DNA of 64,000 bases from an uncultured Allobosea sp. Its GTDB lineage: Bacteria; Pseudomonadota; Alphaproteobacteria; Rhizobiales; Beijerinckiaceae. A program made the translations under genes and the position numbers. The notes beneath the pieces are model-generated. The model was not told the origin of the DNA and did no database searches. It saw only the letters and a program-made list of their open reading frames with translations. The stretch covers positions 25,568 to 89,567 of the forward strand of contig NZ_CAMFKW010000017.1 in the NCBI RefSeq assembly GCF_945957345.1. The letters are read 5' to 3'. Positions 52,702-60,418 of this stretch are shown here, piece after piece (the first letter of the stretch is position 1; each line of letters begins with the position of its first letter).

Positions 52702-54354
52702 ATGGCTTCATTTGCGGCATCGCAATCGCGCGCTGGCGGTTGGTCAATCGCCGGCGGACTGTGCCTGGTCATGATGGCCGGTGCGCTCGCGTCCCCCGCC
52801 TGGGCGCTCGACACCACCCTGGAAAACGTCGTCATCAATGACAAGGATGGCGGATCGGTTACCTTCCCGCGCGTCGAGTTTACGGGCACGAACCTCGCCC
52901 AGGATGAATTGGCGAAGCTGTTCGCCGAGGCCACGCCCGCTGACGAGAAGAAGGCGCTGTTCGCGAAGCTGAAGGCCGATAAGATCGCGATACCGAAGGC
53001 TGTCGTTACCAACAAGAACTCGACCATCACGGTCAGCGGCATTGCTGCCGGCGCGGTCGGAGATGGCAAGGTCGGCCATGCCGAACTGGCCGGCATCGAC
53101 GGTGCCGGGAAGACCGACGAGGGCGGCCCCGTCACGATCAAGAGCGGACCGGTCGTGCTCGACGGCGCCGATCTCTCCGCGCTGCTCGCCGCCAATCCCG
53201 GCGGCCTGCGCTTCTCGCGCTTTTCATGGACGAATCTGGCGATCACCGCACCGGACAAGGATACGCCGGCGACGGCTGCGGGCGGCAATCTCTACACGAT
53301 CAATCTCGGCGCGCTCACGGCCGACGCGACATTCGACGGCTCGATCCCGCTGAAAGGCGCGATGAGCATCAAGGGGCTTTCGGTGCAGCCGCCGACCGCT
53401 GCCGTGGCGGGGCAGCAGCTCAAGGCCGCGGGCTATGACAAGCTCGAACTGGCGCTCGATTTCGGCAGCACCTATGATCCGGCGACCAAGACGCTGACAC
53501 TCGACAACCTCACGATCAACGGCGCGAATGCCGGCTCGCTGCAGCTCAAGTCCACCTTCGGCGGAGTGGACAAGGCGGCCTTCGCCGGCGGTGGCAACGA
53601 ACGCACCCTGGCCCTCCTGCAGGGGACGATTTCGGGTGTGGAGTTGGGCTATGTCGATGCGGGCCTCGCGGCCAAGCTGATCGGGCTTTTCGCGCAGCAG
53701 CAGGGCAAGCAGCCCGCGGCGCTGCAGGCGGAAACCGTTGCCATGGCGCGGCAGGTCGTGCCGCTCCTGCTCGCGGGCGCCCCGAACGCGCAAGCGATCG
53801 GCGATGCCGTGGCCCGCTTCGTCGCGCAGCCGACATCGATTTCGGTCGCGCTGAAGCCGAAAGCCGGCCCGATCGGTTTCGTAGATCTTGTCGGGATCAA
53901 GGACCCCGCCACGTTCTTCGCCAAGGTCGATGCCGATGTGAAGTCGGCGTCTCCGGCCTTGCCGGGCGCAGCCGCGCCTGCGCCTTCCCCGGCTTCGCCC
54001 TCGGTCGCATCGGCGGCTCCTCCCGCGACGGCGGCGCCCGCTGCGCCGCGCCGCCTGACCGGTCTTGACGCCTGGAACGCGCTGGTCGGCAACACCATCG
54101 CCGGCAAGAATAGCGACGGCGATCCGCTGTTCGAGTTCTATCTCAAGAACGGTACCGTCAAGCAGCTCGACGACGACGAGACCGCGACCGGAAAATGGTC
54201 GGTCAAGGGCGGCAAGGTCTGCTTCGAATTTCCCGATGACGACGAGGAAACCTGCTACAGCGTGACGGTCGAAGGCAACATCGCGACCTTCACCGACGAT
54301 GACGGAAGCGGCAAGCGCTACGAGATCCTGGCCGGCAATCCGAAGCGTCTCTGA
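52702..54354 (+). CDS. Large exported hypothetical protein
   Basis: A 550-residue protein with a signal peptide ending SPAWA near residue 35. The main part (about 36-430) is beta-rich with short repeats such as LENVVINDKDGGSVTFPRVEF, LDGADLSALLAANP and LTLDNLTINGANAGSLQLK, in the style of AsmA-like or curved beta-fold periplasmic proteins. An Ala/Pro-rich linker (about 430-460) leads to a small C-terminal domain with FEFYLKNGTVKQLDDDETATGKWSVKGGKVCFEFPDDDEETCYSV, which resembles a small extracytoplasmic lipocalin-like fold. AGGGGGAAAGC precedes the ATG. No named family and no operon partner. Confidence 0.7.
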   Translation: MASFAASQSRAGGWSIAGGLCLVMMAGALASPAWALDTTLENVVINDKDGGSVTFPRVEFTGTNLAQDELAKLFAEATPADEKKALFAKLKADKIAIPKAVVTNKNSTITVSGIAAGAVGDGKVGHAELAGIDGAGKTDEGGPVTIKSGPVVLDGADLSALLAANPGGLRFSRFSWTNLAITAPDKDTPATAAGGNLYTINLGALTADATFDGSIPLKGAMSIKGLSVQPPTAAVAGQQLKAAGYDKLELALDFGSTYDPATKTLTLDNLTINGANAGSLQLKSTFGGVDKAAFAGGGNERTLALLQGTISGVELGYVDAGLAAKLIGLFAQQQGKQPAALQAETVAMARQVVPLLLAGAPNAQAIGDAVARFVAQPTSISVALKPKAGPIGFVDLVGIKDPATFFAKVDADVKSASPALPGAAAPAPSPASPSVASAAPPATAAPAAPRRLTGLDAWNALVGNTIAGKNSDGDPLFEFYLKNGTVKQLDDDETATGKWSVKGGKVCFEFPDDDEETCYSVTVEGNIATFTDDDGSGKRYEILAGNPKRL

Positions 54355-54381
54355 CGCATTCGAGCAGAGCGGCTCTCTGTG

Positions 54382-54409
54382 AATCCCGGCCTTCGCCGAG
54401 GCTGGGGTT
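54382..54409 (+). terminator. Probable intrinsic terminator after the 550-residue protein
   Basis: AATCCCGGCCTT pairs imperfectly with the following AGGCTGGGGTT across a CG-rich loop, and TCTTGTCTT follows. It lies about 28 bp after the stop, a normal position for an intrinsic terminator. Confidence 0.5.
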
Positions 54410-54536
54410 CTTGTCTTCGCTCGTCATGGAACGTCCAAGATGTAGCCCTTGAGACTCTTCTCCGGGCCAGGAGGGAAGGGTAAGGACCCGCGCCGATAAA
54501 GCATGCCGCTCAGAGACGGCGCGCGCTCAGGTCCAG

Positions 54537-55115
54537 CTAGAGCGGAGGGCGAAGATAGGTCCAGGCTGCCATGGCCACGCCCGTGGCTCCCAGCAGCAGG
54601 GAGCCATACCAGGGCCAGCGTTGGCCGCGTGTGATGATGGCGATGGTCGCCACCGCGATCCCGACATGGACCAGGGTCGCCGCATAGGTCAGTCCATGAT
54701 GCCGGTTTTCATGCTTTTCGCCGGCCGCGAGCTTCTCGTCGCGCTGACGTTCCAGTTCCCTGGCCTGTTTCTCCTGTTCCTTCTGTTCGGCGTCGTAACG
54801 CTGCGCCTCTTTCCCGAAATCTGCCGCCTTCGGACCACCTCCGGCCGCGGCGATCTCGTACATTTTCTGCTTCAGGCTCTTGGCTTGATAATAGCCCCAT
54901 TGATCGCTCGCCTGGGATTGCTTCAGGACGGCATCATTCTTTTCGGAAATCGCCCCGCTCGTTTCGACGGTCTCCAGGCTGGCGATGATCGCCGCCACGA
55001 CCGCCAGCGCGGCGATCGTGGCCGACACGGTGATCAGGAAGCTGTTTCCTTCCGCGACCGCGTGCTCGGCATGCTCGGCGTGCTCAAGATGTTCATTGGC
55101 CAGTTCTTCCGACAT
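54537..55115 (-). CDS. DUF4337 domain-containing membrane protein
   Basis: A 192-residue protein matching DUF4337. A His/Glu-rich N-terminus (LEHAEHAEHAVAEGN) leads to one membrane helix (ITVSATIAALAVVAAIIASLE). A long charged coiled-coil region (SEKNDAVLKQSQASDQWGYYQAKSLKQKMYEIA to EKQARELERQRDEKL) follows, and then two C-terminal membrane helices. The WGYYQAKS segment is the family's most conserved part. Function unknown. The upstream 55116-55634 stretch holds no convincing gene. Confidence 0.88.
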   Translation of the reverse strand: MSEELANEHLEHAEHAEHAVAEGNSFLITVSATIAALAVVAAIIASLETVETSGAISEKNDAVLKQSQASDQWGYYQAKSLKQKMYEIAAAGGGPKAADFGKEAQRYDAEQKEQEKQARELERQRDEKLAAGEKHENRHHGLTYAATLVHVGIAVATIAIITRGQRWPWYGSLLLGATGVAMAAWTYLRPPL

Positions 55116-55634
55116 TGCCCTGCTCCAAGCTTACTCGCTGTCGCCAAAATCCAAGGCCCGGGGGAACACCGGAGCGAACTCCGATCAGTCCTTGTCGCAA
55201 GCTGATCAGTTCCAGCGCGGGGAGCAAGATCGGGGCCCGCGATTATCGCAAATGCACACTGGTCCTTGGGGAGAAGGGGTGTGGACCCCGCTTCCTCGAA
55301 GCTGCGGCACATTGCGGCCGGGTAATGCGGAAGATAGGAGTGGCCGCACCAGCCGATCTGATCAGCCTCGCCGGCAAGCTCGCGAGACAAGTCGACTGAC
55401 GAACCCAACGAATGCCACTGGCCGGCGACCGGCGAAATATGGCAACTGTGATCTCAAGCCCGCCTTGCGAGAAGGCCTGCAATTTCGAAGATCCGAGACG
55501 AATCCGCGTCTCACATTGCCTATGGCTAACGATTTACCATGGCGCGTTCGGCTCGCTCGCGGCCGCGAATGGCAACGTCCTCTTCACGGACAGGGGCTAG
55601 CCTGCGGGCAGTTCGCATTGCCCTGCGGTGGACC

Positions 55635-56198
55635 ATGCTCCGACCCAGCATTCTCGTCCTCGGCCTCTTCCTGTTCGGCCTGTCAGCGCAAGCCCAGTCG
55701 ACCTGGAATTTCGATCGCGCGGCGACAGAGGTGAGCTTCATCGGCCAAAGCTTCGGCGCCGTCGTCGCCAATGGCCGCTTCGAACGCTATGACGGCACCT
55801 TCTCGATCGATTTCGATCACCCCGAGAAAAGCCATGTCAAAGTCACGCTCGACGCGGCCTCGATCAGCGCAGGCTCCGCTCTGGTCGACGGATTCATCGC
55901 GGGAGCAAGCATGCTCGACAGCGCGAAATACCCCAAGGTGACCTTCGCCTCGGACACTGTGACGCGGATAAGCGGGAATGATCTCGACATCCGAGGCAGC
56001 CTCACGATCAAGGGCATCACGCATCCCTTCCGGGTGCGAGTCATGATCGATCGCGATGTCGACAAGCTCCGGCGCGGCAACGCCTTGCCCTTCCGCGCCA
56101 GCGGCAGCTTTCTGGGGCCCGCCTACGGCATTGGCCGGGGCGTCAACATCATGGATGACCAGATCCAAATCGAGATCAAAGGCCGGCTGGCGCGATGA
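55635..56198 (+). CDS. YceI family periplasmic protein
   Basis: A 187-residue lipocalin-like protein. The signal LRPSILVLGLFLFGLSAQA is followed by STWNFDRAATEVSFIGQSFG, HVKVTLDAASISAGSALVDGFI, KYPKVTFASDTVTRISGND and LTIKGITHPFRV, the typical YceI pattern. Relatives bind isoprenoid lipids in the periplasm. ATG 55635 was chosen because the signal peptide begins there; upstream codons look non-coding. It stands alone. The region 56199-56718 downstream shows no gene I can support. Confidence 0.92.
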   Translation: MLRPSILVLGLFLFGLSAQAQSTWNFDRAATEVSFIGQSFGAVVANGRFERYDGTFSIDFDHPEKSHVKVTLDAASISAGSALVDGFIAGASMLDSAKYPKVTFASDTVTRISGNDLDIRGSLTIKGITHPFRVRVMIDRDVDKLRRGNALPFRASGSFLGPAYGIGRGVNIMDDQIQIEIKGRLAR

Positions 56199-56718
56199 GC
56201 GCGAAGCCGAGGGGTGTTCGAGCGCAGCAGGAGCTGGCCCGCGTCATGGGCATGTGATCGAGGACGTGCCCGACCGCCCCTCGGCCGCCAAAGCGCAAAG
56301 CGGGCAGGAGCGACCGCTCCTCGCAGATGAAGCCAGGGGACAGCATACCATCACACAAGCAGTATTTCGCGGCACGACCGATGCTGCGCTCTCCGCAAGG
56401 GCCGATCCGGCGCTCCCAGCGTCGATTCCTCTGCTGCTCTATCTGGGAGTGCCATGCGACTGGCGCCGGCACCGTCCCTTTCGCGGGCCGTTGGCACGAA
56501 AGACCCCTGCCCGCGGGGAGAGCCAAGGGTGGGATGGCTATTCAGGGAAAGGCTGAAACTCTTGAAATCTCAAGAGCCCGTAGATTGGCGCGCCCAACGA
56601 GATATTGATGGGCACTGCGATCATTGGGAAATTCGGCGTCCAAGAGAGGCTCGACGCAAAGGAGCACGTCCGGAGTGAACGGAAGAGGCCTTCCTCCACT
56701 TACATCGACGTCGGGCGG

Positions 56719-57000
56719 TCATTCGATGCCTGACGGTCGCAGAATAACTTCTCCACCAAAGAGGCCTGCTGCCCGCACGATACTCCTCAGACAGATACGA
56801 CGGGTAAAGCGCTGAAAATATCGTCCGGTCTCAGCTTTTCTGGCGAGCTCGCGAAGCGAGAGGCCGACTTCCGCTGCCCGAAAGCGAATGTCGCGCAAAG
56901 CGGGGCACTCGAGCGCGACCAGCTTGCGATGGCGTCTGGGCAAGCCGATATCTGCCGCAGCCGGGCGTGTTTGGCGTCTGGTTGCGCGAAGCTCTTGCAT
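56719..57000 (-). CDS. Possible small helix-turn-helix protein
   Basis: A 93-residue basic frame with ECPALRDIRFRAAEVGLSLRELARKAETGRYFQRFTRR near its middle, which reads like a Cro/XRE helix-turn-helix core. It is divergent from the persulfide operon and starts next to its AT-rich operator. No strong ribosome-binding site precedes the ATG, and an ATG at 57015 would sit inside the operator. The amino-acid composition is borderline, so it may be a chance frame. Confidence 0.35.
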   Translation of the reverse strand: MQELRATRRQTRPAAADIGLPRRHRKLVALECPALRDIRFRAAEVGLSLRELARKAETGRYFQRFTRRICLRSIVRAAGLFGGEVILRPSGIE

Positions 57001-57012
57001 TTCATCAATATA

Positions 57013-57034
57013 CATTATATTATATCGTATAATG
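57013..57034. promoter_or_regulatory. AT-rich inverted repeat, likely BigR operator
   Basis: CATTATA and TATAATG are separated by eight bases, in an AT-rich island unlike the surrounding high-GC sequence. It lies 24 bp before the blh-like start. BigR regulators are known to bind AT-rich palindromes at their own operon promoters, and this operon encodes a BigR-like protein. Confidence 0.7.
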
Positions 57035-57057
57035 ATTAATTGCGAGAGGATGCCGCG

Positions 57058-58353
57058 ATGACCGCCGTGAAGATCGACGACCGGCTGACGGTTGCCAGCC
57101 AGCCGAGCCGCGAAACGCTCTCTGCACTTGCTGCTGGCGGTTTCGCCACGATCATCAATAACCGTCCCGACAGCGAGGAGGCGGGCCAGCCCGGCAGCCC
57201 AGCCGAGAAGGTTATTCTCGAACGGGCGGGTCTTGCCTATCGCTTCATCCCGGTAACGGCCGCCACGATCACCGAGGCCGATATCCACGCTTTCCAAGCG
57301 GCGGTGTCCGGGGCCAAAGGGCCCGTCTACGCCCATTGCCGCAGCGGCACGCGTTCCTTGACGCTGCATGTGCTGGGCGAGGTGCTGGCCGGGCGGATGA
57401 AGCCCGGCGAGGTCGAGGCCTTCGGTCGCGCCCGCGGTTTTGATCTCTCGGGCGCGGCGCAGTGGCTTGCCCGCAATGCGGCCCGGGCGCCGCAGGTGAA
57501 GGGCTTCTATGAGCCGCGCTCCGGCAGCATTCAGTATGTCGTCACCGATCCGAAGACGAGGCGCTGCGCGATCATCGACCCGGTCTACGAGTTCGATGAG
57601 AAATCCGGGGCGACCGCCACGCATGAGGCGGACCGGATTCTCGCCTATGTGGCGCGCGAGGGGCTCGTCGTCGACTGGATCCTCGACACCCATCCCCACG
57701 CGGATCACTTCTCGGCCGCTCACTATCTCAAGCAGAAGACGGGCGCCCCGACGGCCATTGGCGCGCGCGTCACGGATGTCCAGAAGCTCTGGCAGGGCCT
57801 CTACAACTGGCCGGGGCTGGCGACCGACGGCTCGCAGTGGGACCGGCTCTTTGCCGAGGGCGACAGCTTCAGGCTGGGCGAGCTCACGGGCCGCGTGATG
57901 TTCTCGCCCGGCCACACCCTCGCATCCGTGAGCTATGTAATCGGCGATGCGGCCTTCGTGCACGACACGGTCTTCATGCCGGATTCGGGCACCGCGCGGG
58001 CGGATTTCCCGGGCGGGAACGCCAGCGCCCTGTGGGCCTCAATCCAGGCGATACTGGCCCTGCCGGACGATACGCGCCTGTTCACCGGACATGATTACGA
58101 GCCCGGCGGACGCGCGGCCCGATGGGAGAGCACGGTGGGCGAGCAGAAGCGCGCGAATCCGCATCTGGCCGGCATGACGGAGGAGCGCTTCATCGCGCTG
58201 CGCGAGGCGCGCGACCGGACCCTGCCGATGCCGAAGCTGATCCTGCACGCGCTCCAGGTCAATATCCGCGGCGGCCGGCTGCCGGAGCCCGAGGCCAATG
58301 GCCGGCGCTATCTCAAGTTCCCGCTCGATGCGCTGGCGGGAGCCGTGTGGTGA
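57058..58353 (+). CDS. blh: Blh-like fusion: DUF442 phosphatase-like domain plus persulfide dioxygenase-like metallo-beta-lactamase
   Basis: A 431-residue two-domain protein. Residues 1-115 are DUF442, a dual-specificity-phosphatase-like fold with AHCRSGTRS as the Cys-x5-Arg loop and TIINNRPDSEEAGQP. From about 140 to 400 is an ETHE1-type metallo-beta-lactamase domain: DWILDTHPHADHFSAAHYL (HxHxDH metal motif), RVMFSPGHTLASVSY and LFTGHDYEPGG. The domain order matches Blh of the Agrobacterium and Xylella bigR operon, which oxidises persulfide. AGAGGA lies seven bases before ATG 57058. The first gene of the sulfur operon; it overlaps the ArsR gene by GTGA. Confidence 0.93.
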   Translation: MTAVKIDDRLTVASQPSRETLSALAAGGFATIINNRPDSEEAGQPGSPAEKVILERAGLAYRFIPVTAATITEADIHAFQAAVSGAKGPVYAHCRSGTRSLTLHVLGEVLAGRMKPGEVEAFGRARGFDLSGAAQWLARNAARAPQVKGFYEPRSGSIQYVVTDPKTRRCAIIDPVYEFDEKSGATATHEADRILAYVAREGLVVDWILDTHPHADHFSAAHYLKQKTGAPTAIGARVTDVQKLWQGLYNWPGLATDGSQWDRLFAEGDSFRLGELTGRVMFSPGHTLASVSYVIGDAAFVHDTVFMPDSGTARADFPGGNASALWASIQAILALPDDTRLFTGHDYEPGGRAARWESTVGEQKRANPHLAGMTEERFIALREARDRTLPMPKLILHALQVNIRGGRLPEPEANGRRYLKFPLDALAGAVW

Positions 58354-58676
58354 AAGCGACCAGGACGGGCAGCTCGATGCCGCCGGCTGAGATGGAAGCA
58401 CGCGCCCACGAGGTTGCGGGCCTGCTCAAGACGTTGTCGCATCCCGCACGCCTGCGGCTCGCCTGCACGCTTGCCGAAGGCGAATACGCTGTCGGCGAGC
58501 TGGAGGCGCGGTTGGGCATCCATCAGCCGACATTGTCGCAGCAGCTCGGCGCGCTGCGGGAAGCCGGCGTCGTCGCGACGCGCCGCGAGGCCAAGCAGAT
58601 CTTCTATCGCCTGAGCGAAGAGAAGGCCGCACGATTGATCGAAGCCCTCTACACGATCTTCTGCGAACCGGAGTAG
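58350..58676 (+). CDS. bigR: BigR-like ArsR family sulfane-sulfur sensor
   Basis: A 108-residue winged-helix repressor: VAGLLKTLSHPARLRLACTLAEGEYAVGELEARLGIHQPTLSQQLGALREAGVVATRREAKQIFYRLSEEKAARLIEALYTIFCEPE. Two cysteines, one in RLACTL and one in TIFCEPE, occupy the positions where BigR and SqrR form a polysulfide bridge that releases DNA. GTG 58350 overlaps the preceding stop; ATG 58377 with AGGACGGG upstream is the alternative (99 residues). It should repress the operon from the AT-rich repeat at 57013-57034. Confidence 0.92.
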   Translation: MKATRTGSSMPPAEMEARAHEVAGLLKTLSHPARLRLACTLAEGEYAVGELEARLGIHQPTLSQQLGALREAGVVATRREAKQIFYRLSEEKAARLIEALYTIFCEPE

Positions 58677-58681
58677 CGGCC

Positions 58682-59089
58682 ATGAGCGCCTATTGGCCTT
58701 CCTTGATCGGCGGCATGCTGCTTGGCCTATCCGCTATCACGCTGCTGCTGCTCGACGGACGGATCGCCGGCATCAGCGGCATCGTTGGCCGTTTGCTCGG
58801 CGGAGGGCAGGTCACGCTGAACGCGGCTTTCGTAATCGGGCTCCTGTGCGGCCCGCCGCTCTATGCGCTGGTCTTCGGCCATTTCCCTAATGTCACGATC
58901 GCGGCTCCCTGGCCCCTGACCCTCGTCGCCGGGCTCGCTGTCGGGATCGGCACGCGCATGGGTTCGGGTTGCACATCGGGCCATGGTATTCTCGGCCTTG
59001 CCCGATTTTCGACGCGCTCCTTCGCCGCGACCGCGAGTTTTCTCGTCGTGGGGATGGCGGTGGCGACTTTGATGGAGGTTCTGCAGTGA
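58682..59089 (+). CDS. YeeE/YedE family membrane protein (first of pair)
   Basis: A 135-residue inner-membrane protein with about four hydrophobic segments and the DUF395 signature GSGCTSGHGILGLARFSTRS, containing the conserved Cys of YeeE-type thiosulfate/sulfur channels. Paired half-size proteins of this family are usual in bigR operons and are thought to move a sulfur species across the membrane. It starts 5 bp after bigR. The usual Cys in GHGICG is Leu here. Confidence 0.92.
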   Translation: MSAYWPSLIGGMLLGLSAITLLLLDGRIAGISGIVGRLLGGGQVTLNAAFVIGLLCGPPLYALVFGHFPNVTIAAPWPLTLVAGLAVGIGTRMGSGCTSGHGILGLARFSTRSFAATASFLVVGMAVATLMEVLQ

Positions 59090-59529
59090 CCCGCCTCGCG
59101 CTCCCGCGTATTGTCGTCGCGCTCCTCGCCGGCGCTCTCTTCGGCTTCGGCCTGTCCTTGTCCGGGATGCTCGATCCGGCGCGGGTGCTCGGCTTCCTTG
59201 ATCTGGCGAGCGGGCACTGGGACCCGAGTCTGGCCTTCGTGCTCGGTGGCGCGCTGCTCGTGGCAGTGCCGGGCGTGATGCTGCAACGCCGCCTGCGTCG
59301 CCCCTGGCTCGACGACCGCTTCCATCTGCCGGGGAAGACGGAAGTCGACGGGCGGCTGGTTGCCGGTTCGGCGTTGTTCGGCGCCGGCTGGGGGCTGGCC
59401 GGCTTCTGCCCGGGGCCGGCGATCGCCGCTCTGTCAATGGGGCTCGTCCCGGTCGTCCTGTTCGTCGCGGCGATGGCGGCAGGGATGGTGCTGCATGATC
59501 GGGCGATCGCGAGGACGCTGCCGCGATGA
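59086..59529 (+). CDS. YeeE/YedE family membrane protein (second of pair, DUF6691-like)
   Basis: A 147-residue partner of the preceding protein with four hydrophobic segments. Motifs are LSLSGMLDPARVLGFLDLASGHWDPSL and GSALFGAGWGLAGFCPGPAIAAL, which carries the conserved Cys. GTG 59086 overlaps the previous stop (GTGA) and TGGAGG lies seven bases upstream. Together the two proteins would equal one full-length YeeE transporter. Confidence 0.9.
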   Translation: MTRLALPRIVVALLAGALFGFGLSLSGMLDPARVLGFLDLASGHWDPSLAFVLGGALLVAVPGVMLQRRLRRPWLDDRFHLPGKTEVDGRLVAGSALFGAGWGLAGFCPGPAIAALSMGLVPVVLFVAAMAAGMVLHDRAIARTLPR

Positions 59530-59858
59530 CGTCGACCCTCGTTCCCGCGGTAGCCTCCGGCGGCCTCGTCGACTGGCTCGGCATGACGCCGACTGCGATC
59601 AGTCATCAGATTCGGCTGCTCGAACGCTATTGCGGCTGTGCCCTGTTTTGCCGCACGCCACAGCCGCTCGCGCTGACCGATGCCGGGACGCAGCTTTTCT
59701 CGGCAGTGCGCAGCCGGTTTGAGGGCTTTGCCGGCGCTATCGCTGCAGTGAAGCGTGTCGGCGAGCAACAGCCTCCTAGGGTGGTCTCGACCAACGCGTT
59801 CGCCAGCCGCTGGCTCGTGCCGCGGTTGCCCGGCTGGAGAAAGCTGCCGGGAGTTTAG
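59526..59858 (+). pseudogene. LysR-type regulator remnant
   Basis: A 110-residue frame resembling part of a GcvA-like LysR protein: DWLGMTPTAISHQIRLLERYCGCALFCRTPQPLALTDAGTQLFSAV is the second half of the DNA-binding domain, and VSTNAFASRWLVPRLPGWRK is the start of the effector domain. The first helices and nearly all of the effector domain are missing, since a full protein is about 300 residues. The ATG overlaps the preceding stop (ATGA), so it may still be translated, but regulator function is unlikely. Confidence 0.65.
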
Positions 59859-60316
59859 CTGCGCGTCGTCAAGGTCGTGAGCTGATCAGTGTCGAAGCGC
59901 TTTCGCAGATCGGCAAGCGCCGCCGGGTCGGGAGATCCACTGGCAGCGAGTTTCGCGAGCTCCTCGAAATAGTGCTCATGGCCGGGCGGGGAGACGGTCA
60001 TCAGCACGCGGGCCGGCTTATCGCTGACATTCGTGATGTTGTGCGGCACGCCCGGCGGGATGAACAGGAAAGTGCCGGGCGTCGCCTGGACGGTCGCCTC
60101 GCCAACATGCCAGACGCATTCGCCTTCAAGCAGATAGAACGTCTCCTCCTGCACCCGATGCACATGCCGGCCGGTGACGAAACCCGCCGGGATCGTCCAG
60201 TCGAACATGCTCGTGTGCCTCGTGTCCTCGCCGGTGACGAGGAAGGCCATGGGATGGCCACGCAGCATGACACCATTGTTCTCGTCCGGCATGCGAATGA
60301 CAGCCTCGGCGCCCAT
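59855..60316 (-). CDS. Cupin domain-containing protein
   Basis: A 153-residue small cupin. The first cupin motif is GFVTGRHVHRVQEETFYLLEGE and the second PGTFLFIPPGVPHNITNVSD, with the metal-binding His and Glu residues in place. A short helical C-terminus follows. ATG 60316 was chosen because GGAGGA lies five bases before it; a longer start at 60328 lacks this. It is divergent from the CadC-like regulator with about 100 bp between, so the regulator may control it. The reaction is unknown. Confidence 0.88.
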   Translation of the reverse strand: MGAEAVIRMPDENNGVMLRGHPMAFLVTGEDTRHTSMFDWTIPAGFVTGRHVHRVQEETFYLLEGECVWHVGEATVQATPGTFLFIPPGVPHNITNVSDKPARVLMTVSPPGHEHYFEELAKLAASGSPDPAALADLRKRFDTDQLTTLTTRS

Positions 60317-60418
60317 GAGATCCTCCATCAGTCCGCAATTTTTCGGGACCTGTACAGAATCCGCCGCTCGCGCCGGGAAGTCGTGAATCTGTTCCTAAAA
60401 ACCTGCTAAAGCTGACGT

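Noticed and set aside
55116..55634. Possible genes between the DUF4337 and YceI genes
   Set aside because: All frames are short, compositionally poor and without ribosome-binding sites or motifs.
56199..56718. Short plus-strand frames after the YceI gene
   Set aside because: No consistent coding composition, ribosome-binding site or family. One may be a remnant, but nothing supports a call.
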